NCBI GenBank assembly: GCA_949825045.1
Contig: OX463829.1
Span: 3,038,001 to 3,102,000 of the forward strand
Reading direction: 5' to 3'
Source of the DNA: Argyresthia goedartella
Taxonomy: Eukaryota; Arthropoda; Insecta; Lepidoptera; Argyresthiidae
Length of the DNA stretch: 64,000 bases
The translations under genes were made by a program, and so were the position numbers. The notes beneath the pieces were generated by a model, which saw nothing but the letters and a program-made list of their open reading frames with translations, ran no database searches and was not told the origin of the DNA. Shown piece by piece: positions 11,401 to 23,290 of this stretch; position 1 is the first letter of the stretch; each line of letters starts with the position of its first letter.

Positions 11401-11837
11401 TTTTTCCTAGCAGACTAGTTAAAATTTTATAAATTCAATAATTTAACGGTATTTGTTTAATAGATGTATTTTTCTCCGATTTCATTGCACAATTTTATTT
11501 AAATTTTCTTTTGTATGGAGCACGCATGTACCCTCGCACTTGTAACTTGTCAATTGATTTGATTGGCCGATTCACGGGGATTGTCAAATGGCGCGCTCTG
11601 ATTGGCTTGGAGAATTATACGAAAATGGAACATAAGTAACTATAAAACTCTGTGTAATCAACTGATGGAACTTGTGTGGAGATTGATGCCGTAGTGAACG
11701 TTATTCGGAATGATGTCCCTAACAATCCCATCAAATATGACTACTATTTTCTGTATTTGAAGTGGTTTTAATCAGACTTTAAGGGAAAATATTCGAACAT
11801 GATTTGATAGCGTAATGCATTCGCTATGCCTTGACGA
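8401..11837. other. Gene-poor stretch with SINE scraps
   Basis: No supported gene in 3.4 kb. Two fragments stand out: a family 3 SINE head on the minus strand at about 8885-9000, and a family 3 tail at 10745-10815 ('gtgcctctgccatgctgta'). The open frames at 8578, 9308, 10207 and 10812 have no recognisable domain and no splice context. Confidence 0.45.
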
Positions 11838-12015
11838 CTTCTGTGGCATTACGATCCGAGATTCTTCTTCCCAAACGAGATGTCCCGGGTTCGAATACTG
11901 GCTGGCGAGGAAGAAAATAAAATCCCAGGTTTTGGATGAGTGACGGCGCTTCTTCTGGTTCCCATGATACAGGATGTCCTGGTGTGTTCCTGTATATAAA
12001 TGTATTTAAATGTAA
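11838..12015 (+). mobile_element. tRNA-derived SINE, family 2
   Basis: The head has the B box 'gggttcgaatactggctggc'. The body contains 'ttctggttcccatgatacag' and the tail 'tgtatataaatgtatttaaa'. Related copies lie at 16425 (minus), 31427, 34520 (body only) and 58330 (minus). Confidence 0.7.
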
Positions 12016-12435
12016 CTTAGTTACTCAACAGAATCTATCACATGGTTGCCCTGGGTAAACCTATAAGTCTTATTCAAAATTAGCTCATATTACACAATAA
12101 TATGGCATTTTACACAAAAATAAATACACACATAGACAATATACAAATAGCTTGAATTAATATTATTCTGACCTTAGCGCAGCTTCGTATACAAGGGAAC
12201 TGGCAAATTTGAATTTAATAGGAAAAAGCAAAATTCAAATTTAGAATTTGATCCGGGCCCCCCCAACGTCCGCCGCCCCGCCTTGAATTCTCATAGAAAA
12301 TGCCCATACCAAATGATTTTTCACCTCAGCAGCTCGAACAAGAGGCTTTTGGCTGCGAGTAAACAGCATGAAAAGCTTCATTTTGCTCACTGTGTGAGAC
12401 AAAGTAGCCTTTTAATTTTGAATGCAGCGGACATT

Positions 12436-12505
12436 GGCGCAATCGCAAACAGCCAACGGGCATCGAGTTATAATTCGATGTTCTTTGGCTGTTTGCGATT
12501 TCGCC
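12436..12505. repeat. Nested inverted repeat
   Basis: GGCGCAATCGCAAACAGCCAA (12436-12456) pairs with 12485-12505 with one mismatch. Inside it CATCGA/TCGATG form a second stem. Confidence 0.85.
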
Positions 12506-12581
12506 ATGTAACAGATACTGCTATCGATTTTTAACTCGATTGCAGAATCTCCGATATTAAATTCAAATAATCGAGCTTATT

Positions 12582-13003
12582 TTATTTTATCTACACACGT
12601 ATCATAAACCCTCTTTACTGCGTCCAAAAACCGCACGTTACATTCAGCATAATGTTGAACTACTTTGTAAAAACTCATTTCTTATCTGAATATTGAACAT
12701 TACGACCATAATGTGTAAATTTTCTACATATTATGACATTCAAATTTCGAACGCCGCCGACGCCCGCCTGCGTGCCGCCCCTACTTTCTTGTGAAGTTGG
12801 TACTACAGAACAAGCTAAATAACTCAATGCCGGTCACACATGCGGTCCTGAACACATCAAGAGAACTTATGACTTGTGTGTAGATAAACTAGTGTATGTA
12901 AGTGTACATAATTAGGCATTAAAACTCTCGAGTGATATTATTATGAACGAAACTCTCGAGTTTTAATGCCCTCCGTTATGTATAAGTCACATACATAAAC
13001 TAC
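12582..13003. mobile_element. MITE family A, copy 1
   Basis: The left arm 'tttatctacacacgtatcat' (12582 on) is inverted at about 12870-12895 ('gtgtgtagataaac'). The interior includes 'gaacgccgccgacgcccgcc'. A hairpin follows at 12915-12972 ('aggcattaaaactctcgagt' and its complement). Copy 2 is at 45319-45665; copy 3, reversed and partial, is at 16960-17190. Confidence 0.75.
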
Positions 13004-14239
13004 TATTATTTCCTAGCCATTCTAATTGATAAATAATACAATTAGAGAAATTTCCCAGTGTAAATAAGTCGAAATTTACCATGAAAAATTACAATAAATG
13101 TTATTTAATTTTTCATTGTATTGTATTTTTCAAACTCTTATATGGTATGTTCTCATTGCTGAGATGAAAAGTTGTATGTTCAATACGAGACCAAAATTAT
13201 TTGAATATCGTGCCTTCGAGTCCATCACTCACTCAGAATTCTAACGTAGAATCACTACGCTCATGATTCAAATATTGAATCCTTCGCTTACTCGGGACTC
13301 AAACAAGCACTCGCAGCAAAAATTAGCTTTGCTCTCTAGTTGCACAAACAACTATTTCAGGATTTTTGTATTCTCTGAGTGTTTTTCGAATTTTGTCTCC
13401 GTAAGAACCTTCCCAAGACTTCAACGAACAGTTGATCTAAATCGGTCCAGCCGCTTGCAAGATTTGCAACATATTTTAGGATTAATTTTTATGTACAAAA
13501 TATAGTCTTATTATTTTAGTACACAACTCTAAATACATCTTACAAACATAAACATTGGATTAATGTCCGCCCGAGGGGTGAAATAAACTTGCCCGGAACT
13601 TAATTAGTTACTTTTTAATGAAGGCAAATGCTATGCGCTTGCGTTGTCATAAAAATATTTCCAAGTATAATTAACTATTTGAACGGCGGGAGGTACAGTA
13701 AAATCATTATTTTGCATTTGTCCATGCGTCATTATTTTGCTGATGATACTTCGAATGATTTGCTGATCTGACTGGTGTTCAAAATTTAAAGACAAATAGA
13801 AGATTTTGGTGATTTTAATGATGTATTTTCTCTAACCTTTAATTGGTTCACAGTTAATAATTTGTTTTTAAACGCTGACAAAACCAAGTGTAGGCTACAG
13901 CTAGACTAATCTATTTTAGTTACCTACATAGTGTCATGTCTTATATCTTGTTGTGTGGGGAAATCAGCGAATACAGCGAAAAGAGTTACTCAAACAATAA
14001 TTGTAATTTAAAATGCACAGACTCCCTATGAGAACTGTTTTACAGAAATTGATGTACTTGATGATGATTATGAGGTAGGACGCCCGAAGAACCACAAGCG
14101 GGCGATCGGTCCTCTATCGTAACTATTTCACCCAATTCCCAGAATTTGGGCACTGGTTAGTGCTGGTTCAACAGGTGTCCCTCCCCAAATCTTCTTGTTC
14201 ACTTAAACAACACTAGGATGTCGCTAAGCTTTAAGTTTG
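13004..14239. other. No gene recognised
   Basis: AT-rich. The plus frame 13263-13505 is open for 80 codons but has no recognisable feature. Confidence 0.4.
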
Positions 14240-15720
14240 ACAAATCATCTGCTTTAATGTTATCTATCCATAGTGTTCGCCATCTTATGTTTGAATACAT
14301 TACGCATTCTCCCAAGAAGTGCTGGCTTCTTTCCTCCAAGCCACAGTGAGGGCATGATGGGTCCTGTACGAGCCTTAATAATGATAGGTCTATTTAGTTT
14401 GCAGTGACCTGGCACCACACTTACCAGTATTGCAAAGTTTTCCCTACTAAGATTAAGTAAGTACTTAGCCTTTTTGGGGTCTTTCCTTAAGATAATAATC
14501 TTAGTCTGCCTACAGTGTTTGGTGTTCTTCCACTCCTGGTTTGCATCTCTCATAGCTATCATGTTTTAGATGTTCTTTGTGACAGTCGCTGATATAAGTT
14601 CTATTGGTTCTGGTCCAATAAAACGCTCATCAGCGCCGTTTCTTACCAGCTCATCTGCTTTTTCCTTACACTCTTTGACTAGTGCAGACTTATTCATTGG
14701 TTGTCTAAGCGCTTTTGAAACTGCCTGACCCACATAATAAATTACCACCGTCTTGTTTTTGATTTCTACTGTTTCCCCTAGTGCTACAGCGCATTCCATT
14801 ATGGCGTAGATTTCCGCTTGGAACACGTTGGTGTATAGCCCCAAGGCAATTGATTTGTCTTGTTTATTTTTGTCCATGATGCAAAAACCAGCTCCTGCTT
14901 TGTTTTGTTTGCTTTGTACTCAATCTTCTTAAGCCATCCGTGAAGCAAGTTACAACCGGTTCGTCTGTTTCTTTTTTCTAATTTCCTCTTGTTCGTATTT
15001 GGATTCGGTATTTCTTAAAGAATTGTTTTTCTTTCTTTATCAGATCGTTGTTTGCTAATAGCACTGCCATCTTTCCAGATGACGTTTCTACAATGGAGGC
15101 ATGACCTAGCTCTATAGAGTTAAATTTACATTCTTTGTTCATTTTCATTCTATACCATTGTTCAGTTGCTGTCCTTTTTACTTCTAAATGTAATAGGTTA
15201 AGATTGAGCATTGTTAGTAAGGATGCCGTTGGTGTAGATTTCATGGCTCCTGTGATCATATAACATGCCAATCTTTGAACCTTGCGAAGCTCTTTTTTCG
15301 TAGTTGCCAGTTCTGTTATTATCCACCATACAATTGATCTGTATAGAATCCTTGGTACAATGATTGCCGTGTAGATCCAATGGATGATCTCTGGCTTCAT
15401 TCCCTAACTGTTTCCTACAGCTCTCTTGCATTATATAAGACTCTAATGGCGTTAGCTCACTGTGACTTAACATGAGTGTCAAACTTAATTCTTCAAAGAA
15501 TCACTCCTAGCTATTTAATCTCATGAACTACTTCTAGTCTTGTGCCGTGCAACGTTATGGTTAGCATTTCAATATTTTTCCGTTTATCCGTGAAGAGTAG
15601 CTTTGTTTTCTCTGGGTTTAGGTCAAGATCTTTTTCTTGACACGACCTTTCCTATTACGTTTTTCATTAAATCTTGTATCGTATTTAGCACTTTTCTGAG
15701 TCACCACACGCTATCTAACC
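14240..15720 (-). pseudogene. Decayed non-LTR retrotransposon with reverse transcriptase end and RNase H
   Basis: Read on the minus strand, the pieces occur in LINE order. First comes an RT thumb fragment with NPEKTK and LFTDKRKN around 15570-15630. Next is a connection segment (14978-15400) with IIHWIYTAIIVPRILYRSIVW. Then an RNase H-like segment (14566-14877) contains VFQAEIYAIMECA, where the Glu is the family's catalytic-type residue. Last is a tail (14260-14562) with CRQTK and VPGHCKLNRPI, as in the C-terminus of RNase H-bearing LINEs of the R1/LOA/I group. Stops and frame changes between the pieces show it is dead. No 5' part was found. Confidence 0.8.
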
Positions 15721-15784
15721 AACGTCGGGAGCCGCGGGCTTGACAAGCAAATGTGTGCGTATAACTAGGCAGGAGTTCAGTGTC

Positions 15785-15872
15785 TATGTCACCGTAGGGT
15801 AGTAAAAAAAAAACGTTGGTTGATAAAATAACGTTTTAGTTGGTCAACTATCGATAGATAGTAAACTATTCA
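15785..15872 (+). mobile_element. MITE family K fragment
   Basis: 'atgtcaccgta' followed by 'gttggttgataaaataacg' and 'gttggtcaactatcgataga' matches one end of the K elements at 24019 and 26573. Confidence 0.65.
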
Positions 15873-16424
15873 TGACCACGTCTGCTCGGCGCAAGTACTC
15901 AGCAACTGCGAGTAAAAAAAGTTCCCTACTATAATGAGTAATGACGATTCCACTTCTTCAGAATCAATTATTGCAGTAATTTCGCTTAGAAATTAAGGAC
16001 TTAAATTAATTAAATGTGCCGGTCGACTATGTTAGTCATATTTTCACGTAATGTTAAGATAAGTTGACGACCGTCACAGATAAGGTATATTTATATTCAT
16101 CACGCACTATGTCTTATGCACGTCATTAATAACATGTACCAACCTAGTATATAAGCTAGGATTCCCTATAATAATGTAGTCTAGTTTAGTCTAGTACTTG
16201 CGCGCAGCTCAAGCCTTTTACTTTACTCCCGAAGATGTCGCTCTCCTTATAATTGACTCTGGCAAATTAAACGTAATAAAAAAATACACTTATTGTTATC
16301 AACCGGCATATTCACGAAAAAAAAATACATGGACCAGTTACAATGCACTTACTTTATAGCGACTATACTATTACTGATATAACCAATACTGTTTGGAAAG
16401 CGCTTTTCCTTCACAGCAAGGCTT
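15873..16424. other. No gene recognised
   Basis: A short frame from 15931 begins MSNDDSTSSESII but stops after 20 codons. No partner exon or domain was found. Confidence 0.35.
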
Positions 16425-16512
16425 TTATTTTATTTATTCCCAGCCGTGGACCGAACCCGGGACCTCTCTTATGGTAGGCAGGAGCCACAACTGCAACGCC
16501 ACAGAGGTCGTC
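16425..16512 (-). mobile_element. SINE family 2 head
   Basis: The complement shows 'cctctgtggcg' and the B box 'gggttcggtccacggctggg'. The body is missing. A family 3 tail fragment follows at 16530-16640, on the same (minus) strand. Confidence 0.65.
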
Positions 16513-16959
16513 GAAACATAATTATGATGTGGATGATATCTAGTGTCACGTCTATTTACAAACGGGGCGACAAAGCACAGCTGTGCCCACCTTTAGCCAG
16601 ATATTCAATAGTCCATTATAAAAAGACAACGATACAAATTGTAACACAAATAACGAAATAGATCAGAAAGTATTTTGGAAGCTGTACCTTTTCTATTCCA
16701 CGTAAATGGACACTTCGTTCAGGAGTGAAGGCGAAGTGTTATAAAATATAGAGGTAATGAAGTAAAAATACGGAGTAGCTGCACAACTGCGAGAAACTTA
16801 CATAATGTGCAAGCACCACCCTCTAGATTTTTATTATTTCCACCTCCTGGCTGTTTTTGTGAAAGCTTGTTCGGCACGCTCGCTGCACTAAAACGTATCG
16901 TATGCTTGTCACGGCTAATTATACACTATTCATTGCTTTACTTAACTTTTTATCTAGCT

Positions 16960-17190
16960 TGTTCAGTAGTACCAACTTGACAGACAAACTAGGGGCGGCA
17001 CGCAGCTGGGCGTCGGCGTTCGAAATTTGAATGTCATAATTAGTAGCAAAATTACACATTATTGGTCATAATGTGTAATTTTTCAGACAAGAAATGAGTT
17101 TTTACCAAGTATTTTAACATTTTGCTGATCGTAACGTGCGGTTTTTGTACGCAGTAAAGAGGGTTTATGATACGTGTGTACATAAACTAC
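16960..17190 (-). mobile_element. MITE family A, copy 3 (reversed, partial)
   Basis: Contains the complement of copy 1 blocks: 'gggcgtcggcgttcgaaatt', 'gtcataattag' and 'gagggtttatgatacgtgtg' at the end. Confidence 0.7.
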
Positions 17191-18218
17191 TATAAAGTTT
17201 CCTTATTGCGTACATTATAAACAATGTTTTTGAAGTAAAACTTCTTTACCCACGCTTGACTTGGGGAGTAAGCTGGCGAATGCGTGACGAGAGCGTTACG
17301 AAAAGTGTGACGACGTGAACGAGAGGTGCGCGCGCATATTTTCTTTCTCTCTTCCTCTCATAGCCAGACACAGTGCAGGAGATGTATTTTTGAAGCATTA
17401 GAGCTAACTCTTTTTTTATTGCTCTTGTCAAAATATGTGCTGAATAGACTGTAACTAAGGTAGGGATTTTTTGGGAAACTGATTTCAAATGTTGTCCTGT
17501 TGTGATGACGTCAAATGACAGCCAAGTCTAGTCAAATCTAAATTTCTTTATTATTGTAGATATTATCATTTAGTTACTAAACGTAATTTTTTGCTTCTTC
17601 TTTACATTGCACCACTGTGGAGCTAAAACTCCCACAGATTATTTTTAGATCCCTTTTAAATTTGGTTGTGTTTAAGTAATACATATATTACAATATTAAT
17701 AAATAAATGTAGCCCATGATTTTCCCTACCGAGAGGCACGGGCCTATACCAGGACACGAGTGAGATTGAGCCATACTCCATCACGCTCTGGCTCAGTGCG
17801 GGTTGGCTAGTGGCTTACCCAAACGTCATAAGTTGTCAAGCTGCCTCTGACACAGCTTCACGACTACCACCAACGAGAAGCGATAGTAGCCAAAACCTGC
17901 AGCTTAAGGGATTAAATGTGGCCAGAAATGCATCTTTAGCTTCAATTCTAGGCTAAACTAGACAACATAAAAATGTAGGATAAATATATGTTACAAAAGG
18001 TCTATTAGAAATAAGAATGGACTTTTAAAATTATCGGATATCTGTTATATTTAATACTTAAAAATATTTTTCGCAATGCATTATTATTCAACTAAATGAA
18101 CAAGCGCTCGGAGACGAAATCAGTTTCCTATATGAAACTTACACGCAAAAATAGGTAAAAAAAAAAGAGAAATTTTTTGGTTGTTTTATTTTATTTTTAA
18201 TGTTATTATTGCAGGAGT
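17191..18218. other. No gene recognised
   Basis: 17715-17900 is more GC-rich. It contains 'ctctggctcagtgcgggttg', which resembles a dispersed lepidopteran repeat. Nothing else is supportable. Confidence 0.4.
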
Positions 18219-18470
18219 TTAGTAATATTTTCTATAATTTTCTTGGTCTCGGAGCTCGGGCTGCCCCGCGGGGCTCTGCGCGGGAGCATGCGTCAGTCTG
18301 CTTCGACGCGATGCGACGGGTATTTGTTTTCTTTGTCTAATTCTCAATGCCATTGGCCTTTGTTCAGCCCTTAACTTAACACAGAGAAACGGACTCCCAT
18401 CCAGTACCCGTCTCGGCCAGATGCGAATCCCGCTGGCCAACTGACGACTCTAGTAATAATTAATAAGTAA
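18219..18470 (-). other. GC-rich coding-like stretch, unidentified
   Basis: An open minus frame of 73 codons (18219-18440) is rich in Arg and Pro and much more GC-rich than its surroundings. No domain is recognised. No clear splice sites bound it, and it could be a transposon remnant or a host exon. It ends shortly before a poly-T/A-rich stretch. Confidence 0.2.
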
Positions 18471-18702
18471 AATTAAGCACTGCGAATTTTCTGTGTTGAG
18501 TTGGGAGACATCCGATTCTTTGCGGGAACTGTTTTTGTAACGTAATTAACGGTAACAGTATTTCAATGCATGCGTTCACACAATCATACGGTTGCAGGAT
18601 CCGGCTAGAACCGATGTATTAAAATGTGTTATCCGATTTCGCGTCTACAAATAGTTTCGATCGTTCGATTATTTATTTTATTTATTTATTTATGATTCCA
18701 TC

Positions 18703-18857
18703 TTACGGCTGATCCCAATAACCTGTCTTCTATCCATAATCTGCAGATTTGAGACTGCTAGTGTCAAATTTGACAAAAATCCCTTATCGTAACTGTAACT
18801 GTAACGCGTAATCTACAGATCACTGATAGAGATAGGTTATTGGGATCGGCCGTTAGT
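18703..18857. mobile_element. MITE with short inverted ends
   Basis: 'tacggctgatcccaataacc' (18703 on) is inverted at 18835-18857 ('ggttattgggatcggccgtt'). The interior 'ctgtaactgtaacgcgtaat' is unpaired. Confidence 0.75.
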
Positions 18858-19065
18858 GTATAACCGTACAGATTTAAAAAAAAACGAAGCGTCATACACA
18901 CACAGCACACATAAAATATAAAATCCGAACAAAAAAACAATTGGGATACCAGCAAACATTATGTCAATAAAATTAAATTAAATCAATGTCAATAAAGTTA
19001 AATAAGATCAATGTCAGATAAAACTTAATTGGAATCAGTTTCAATTACAACATCACACAAACCTT

Positions 19066-19345
19066 TCACACATTCTCCTCGTAGAACCTGCCACAGTCTC
19101 GCACAATATGCTTCCATGCACCACCAAACAGGTCAGTCAATGGTGCTGCAGCCAACAGAGCGTTGAGGCTATACCTCGCCCTCACCAGCGGAGACTGCTG
19201 GCGCGCCAACATGCGGTGCGTGCTGCCCGCTAACAGCTGATGCCTGCACGCGCGTAAATATCTATCTGGCACGTATAGCGCACATACCGTACCGACAAAC
19301 GACTGTCCATAAAATGCCGGATGTGAATTAGTGCTACTAGTATTT
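19066..19345 (-). other. Putative C-terminal exon of an unidentified protein
   Basis: From about 19345 down to a TGA-free run ending at the stop at 19066, the minus strand is open for about 90 codons with balanced, coding-like composition: FVGTVCALYVPDRYLRAC early, then RMLARQQSPLVRARYSLNAL, then WKHIVRDCGRFYEENV at the end. GC content is well above that of the neighbours. The upstream end abuts the palindrome at 19354, so the exon may have been cut by that insertion. I recognise no family. It could be a host exon or part of an old captured gene. Confidence 0.35.
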
Positions 19346-19353
19346 TAATACTA

Positions 19354-19481
19354 AGTGCCACTAGCTATAAAGCGGATTAGCACTATTCTCCGATTAACTT
19401 TGACAACTCCATACAAATGTGTACGGAGTTGTCAAAGTTAATCGGAGAATAGTGCTAATCTGCTTTATAGCTAGTGGCACT
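19354..19481. mobile_element. Near-perfect 128-bp palindromic MITE
   Basis: The arms are about 61 bp each (AGTGCCACTAGCTATAAAGC outward, ACTTTGACAACTCC inward). I count two mismatches and a loop of about six bases (aaatgt). Nothing but the stem is present. Confidence 0.9.
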
Positions 19482-20486
19482 AAGTCTTATTCCGCCTTCT
19501 AGCCAGTTGCCCTAAGAATTTATTCTTAGCAAACCTTCTTTCGTCAAATCATGTCCATTACTAAAACGAATTAAGACACTTCTTGGTAATCTATGTTCAG
19601 ATTTTCGTCGCAAGTATAATTTTGGAGAATAATGTTATTTATAAGCAGAATTTAGACCATTTTTTGTGAATTCTAGTGTATTTGTGTTTTAAATTGTCTT
19701 ACACCTGAATGTGGTAACCAACATCGAGTGATTCCTTTGGAATATCGAGTTTTCTGATCACATGATATTTATTTACATTGTGGGCCAATTAAGAATGCCC
19801 ATACTTTACGGCCTTGAATGTTGTAATATTTTATTATTAAAAATAGGTGCTAATTAAACAGACTTATTTTTAATAGAATTATTAACACACAATAAACGAG
19901 CGTCTGAATGATACTATTTTAGCCACTAGTTATATTCTATGTAAGCTACTCTAAATACAACTCAGCATCGTGGTTATTTTTTAGCATCTATATTTGTTAC
20001 ATGCATTCAAGCAGTAAACTTCTAAAATATTAATATATGACATCAAATAAGATTTAATATTAGCTTCTAATTTTTTGACTCATTACATTTAAAATGTAAC
20101 TCATCCCACATTAATTGATTTGTCAAAATTTTACCAAAATTGCCATCAAATAGTAAATTATGACCACTAATATTACCTAGAAACTATTGAGGGGAGATAA
20201 AATAAAAGACTTTATTTTTGAAAAATCTAACTGCGTATTAAATTACCATCTTTAAATGCTTGCACATACATGTACTTGCGATAAAAATCTGGACAATCAC
20301 AACAACCAGTAATCTAGACAATTCAACTCAACTGCACCGCATCTACCCAAAGAAAAAACTAACGCTCCGGTTTTGCTTCTTTCTAAGTTCTAACATAAAC
20401 TATAACCCAATGGAAATTTAGCCACAATAATCTACTGTAGCCAATGAGCATGTAATCTTATTGACATACTTTATTTTAATTACAGA
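19482..20486. other. No gene recognised
   Basis: AT-rich, non-coding as far as I can see. Confidence 0.4.
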
Positions 20487-20577
20487 TGAAACAATTGCCC
20501 TACGAACGCTCTAACGTCAATAAACAAATGAAGAAGAATGAAGGTGCTGCGCACAATCCCACGAGGATTATGTAGTA
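20487..20577 (+). other. Possible terminal exon with poly(A) signals
   Basis: A good 3' splice site ('ttattttaattacag') ends at 20486. It is followed by 29 codons beginning MKQLPYERSNVNKQMKKNE and a TAG. Several AATAAA signals follow at 20620-20645. No upstream exon was found, so this is a suggestion only. Confidence 0.25.
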
Positions 20578-20888
20578 TCTTATAGATTGTGAATGTGTTA
20601 TGTATTTATTACCTATATTCAATAAATAAATAAATAATAAATAAATACACCTGACTAACTCGTCGGTACATGAATCGAATGACGTGCTCTGATTGGTGCC
20701 AAATGGCTGGTCGCTGTCGTCTCGCAGTGGCTATTTTCATATTTTACATGCTAAGTTATAATATAATTCATGATACTTTATATAGAAGCTTGAATGATAT
20801 TTTTTTGAGGACCTTGTGTTGAAGCTATGAAATGTAAAATGTTGATAAGACTTAAAATTCGTGGCTGAGTTAGTAAATTAGGTACAAT

Positions 20889-20936
20889 GTATAAATAAAG
20901 TCTCACTTTTAGCTAAAAGTGAGACCTTATTTATAC
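20889..20936. repeat. Hairpin, 22-bp stem
   Basis: GTATAAATAAAGTCTCACTT and its complement flank AGCT, with one mismatch. Confidence 0.9.
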
Positions 20937-21469
20937 ACTCCGCGGCATAACAACGCTGCGTACAAACATTCTTATTTTTTATTTCTAAAATTTATTTCGG
21001 TAATTATTTTTTATTTCCTATCTGTATTATATTTATAGGTATTTAATTTATTCCTAGGCATTTTAGTTATAGTATTTATTGTGCACTGTCTACCATTTTC
21101 TGATACCAATTCCTGTAATGCCTTGGTTTTCTGAAAGAAATCTCTTTTAGAGATAAGCTCGCCTTTGTACGTGCATTTTTTTTTGAATATTTGTTTGCAA
21201 TAAAGAACTTTGAATAACGAATTAAAATAAGACAAGTGAAAATAATCGTTGATCTTTACTTGACGCTTTCTATAGAATATTTAGATTGGCGTTGTAAAAA
21301 AGATGAATTAGTTTATTAGAGGCTATCTTATTTTCCCGTTGCTTAGTTAAAAATGAGAAGTTAGTTCACGTGGCAAATAAAAAAGTCTGTGGCTTGACTT
21401 ATAATTTCCATCAAAAATTATAAGTATTCTCCTACAAAAGACTGTCGTTTTACGTTTTCCCGTATACAT
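20937..21469. other. No gene; LINE 3' tail scrap
   Basis: 21130-21215 carries 'agagataagctcgccttt' and 'caataaagaactttga' on the plus strand, the complement of the 8040 and 42715 fragments. The rest is unremarkable. Confidence 0.45.
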
Positions 21470-21950
21470 TGGCATGCAACCCTTCGTGTGCGGGTCCGAC
21501 GTCCTATTCGCACTTGACCAGTTTTATATATTACTATTTTTCATCCCCTCGCATCACACCCCTTGAAGTTTTTATTCAGACAACATTTTCTTTAAATACC
21601 ACATACAAACTTATATAAATGCACCTGATTACGCAAATGGAGCATGAAAGTGTAGTTTACATAGTTATTGGTGTGGATACTCACGGTCTCCACGAATCCT
21701 AATTTGCACCTCATTTGTAAAAATCTATAGAGTCGTTTGGGCACAACTCCATATCTCCGCTATTTTGAAAAAAATCCATAAAGTGAATCGACAAAAATTA
21801 TTTTTGATTATCGAACCTGCTGACAAAAATCCACGAGAATAAATTGAGAAATGCGGCCTATAGAGGATAACATCTGGACACACATCCGGACATACGAAAG
21901 CATTTTTGCCCAATCCTGAAACGGAGACGCTTTGGTCGCTTCACTAGCTC
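21470..21950 (+). repeat. Dispersed repeat family B, longer copy
   Basis: Starts with the 'gcgggtccgacg' and 'attcgcacttgacc' end piece and 'aatgcacctgattacgca'. It continues into the block shared with 6568 and 27059, ending 'ctgaaacggagacgctttgg'. Confidence 0.65.
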
Positions 21951-22009
21951 GGTCAACCATTGGAGGTTGGTTTGCCCTCCATACTCCCTGTTGATCAAAA
22001 TATCCCTTA

Positions 22010-22135
22010 CTTTTTTACGCAAAAAGTCCCTTTTGCAAAATGTCCCTTTCGTAATACATCGCTTCTTTCTTGCGCAAATTGCCCGTTTCGCGAACTGCCC
22101 CTTTTGCAGAATGTCCCTTAGCAAAATGTCCGATG
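22010..22135 (+). repeat. Degenerate short tandem repeat
   Basis: Repeated 'gtcccttttgcaaaatgtcc' motifs and variants ('ttgcccgtttcgcgaactg'). Long chance frames on both strands come from this. Confidence 0.7.
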
Positions 22136-22202
22136 GGATACAGAGGGCTGCTCAGTAGTAATATGGCTTTTCGCAATACAGGGTTACGTTTAATTGATTT
22201 TT

Positions 22203-23290
22203 ATTAACCCCCGAAGACAAAGAGGGGTGTTATAAGTTTGAAGTGTCTGTCTGTGGCACTCTAGAGCTCAAACGGTTGGACGGATTTTAATGCGGTTTTT
22301 GTTAACACTTCCCTGCAATGGTTCTTGGCTATGATTTAACAAAATCGGTTCAGTAGTTCGAAACTTTTTAACTTTACAAGGACACAAGTCAACCAAATTT
22401 TGGACTTTTTAACCCCAGACCACGAAAAATTGTTGTTATAGGTTTGAGGCGTCTATCTGTGTGTGAGTGTGTGTGTGAGTGTGAGTGTGTGTGTGTGTGT
22501 GTGTATGTATGAGGGTGTGTGTGTGTATCTGAGTGTGTGAGAGTGTGTGTGTGTGTGTATGTGTGTGTGTATGTGAGGGGTTGTGTGTGTATGAGGGTGT
22601 GTCTCTGTGTGTGTCTATCTGTGGCACCCTAGCGCTCAAACGGGTGGACGAATATTGGTGATATGGTACAGAGACGACGAAAAAGAGGGTTGTCATAAGT
22701 TTGAAGTTTACGTCTGTGTGTTTGTGTGAGTGTCTGTCTATATATGCATGTGTATGTGTGTGAGGATGTGTCCATGAGGATGGTGATGTGGTTCAAGTCA
22801 GAGACGACGTAAAAGAGGGGTATGTGGCATAGGCCCTCAAACAGGTGGATGGATTTTGGTGATGCTGCACACAAGTGTGAAAGAATGTATTACTGAGACA
22901 CAGATTGACTTCACATTTTTAACCCCCAACGAGCAGGTGAGGTGTTATTAAAGTTTGAAGCCTCTGTAGGTCGGTGTGTCTGTATATCTGTGCGTGGAGC
23001 CCTAGCGGTCAAACAGGTGGTAATATTTTGATGCGGTTTTCAGTAAACGACGGTAGTAGACTTCCCTTTAAAAAATCTTAGATATGTTTTATTCAAATAG
23101 GTTCCGTAGTTCAGATGTTCTTAGATTAAGCGGTCTAACGTGGACTGATTTTAATGTAATTTTTATAGTTGGTACTTCACTGCGATGGTTCGTCGATATA
23201 TTTCATTAGACTCACTTCAGAGGTTCAAAAGTTATCAACCTAAATAGGAAACAAGTCAACCAAATTTTAGCCATAAGGTTCCATTAATGT
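22203..23290 (+). repeat. Cluster of a dispersed lepidopteran repeat with TG tract
   Basis: Several degenerate copies of a unit with 'gaggggtgttataagtttga', 'gtctgtctgtggcac' and 'ctcaaacggttggacggatt' begin at about 22203, 22412, 22675 and 22921. I recognise the unit as widespread in Lepidoptera. A TG-rich microsatellite expansion lies at 22459-22620. Confidence 0.75.
22459..22620 (+). repeat. (TG)n microsatellite, interrupted
   Basis: Long GTGTGTGT runs with GAG, TAT and CTC interruptions. The long His/Thr minus-strand frame over it is an artefact. Confidence 0.95.

Noticed and set aside
21858..22124. Lys/Arg-rich minus-strand protein
   Set aside because: Most of it is translation of a degenerate short tandem repeat.
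22436..22874. His/Thr-rich minus-strand frames
   Set aside because: Translation of a TG microsatellite.
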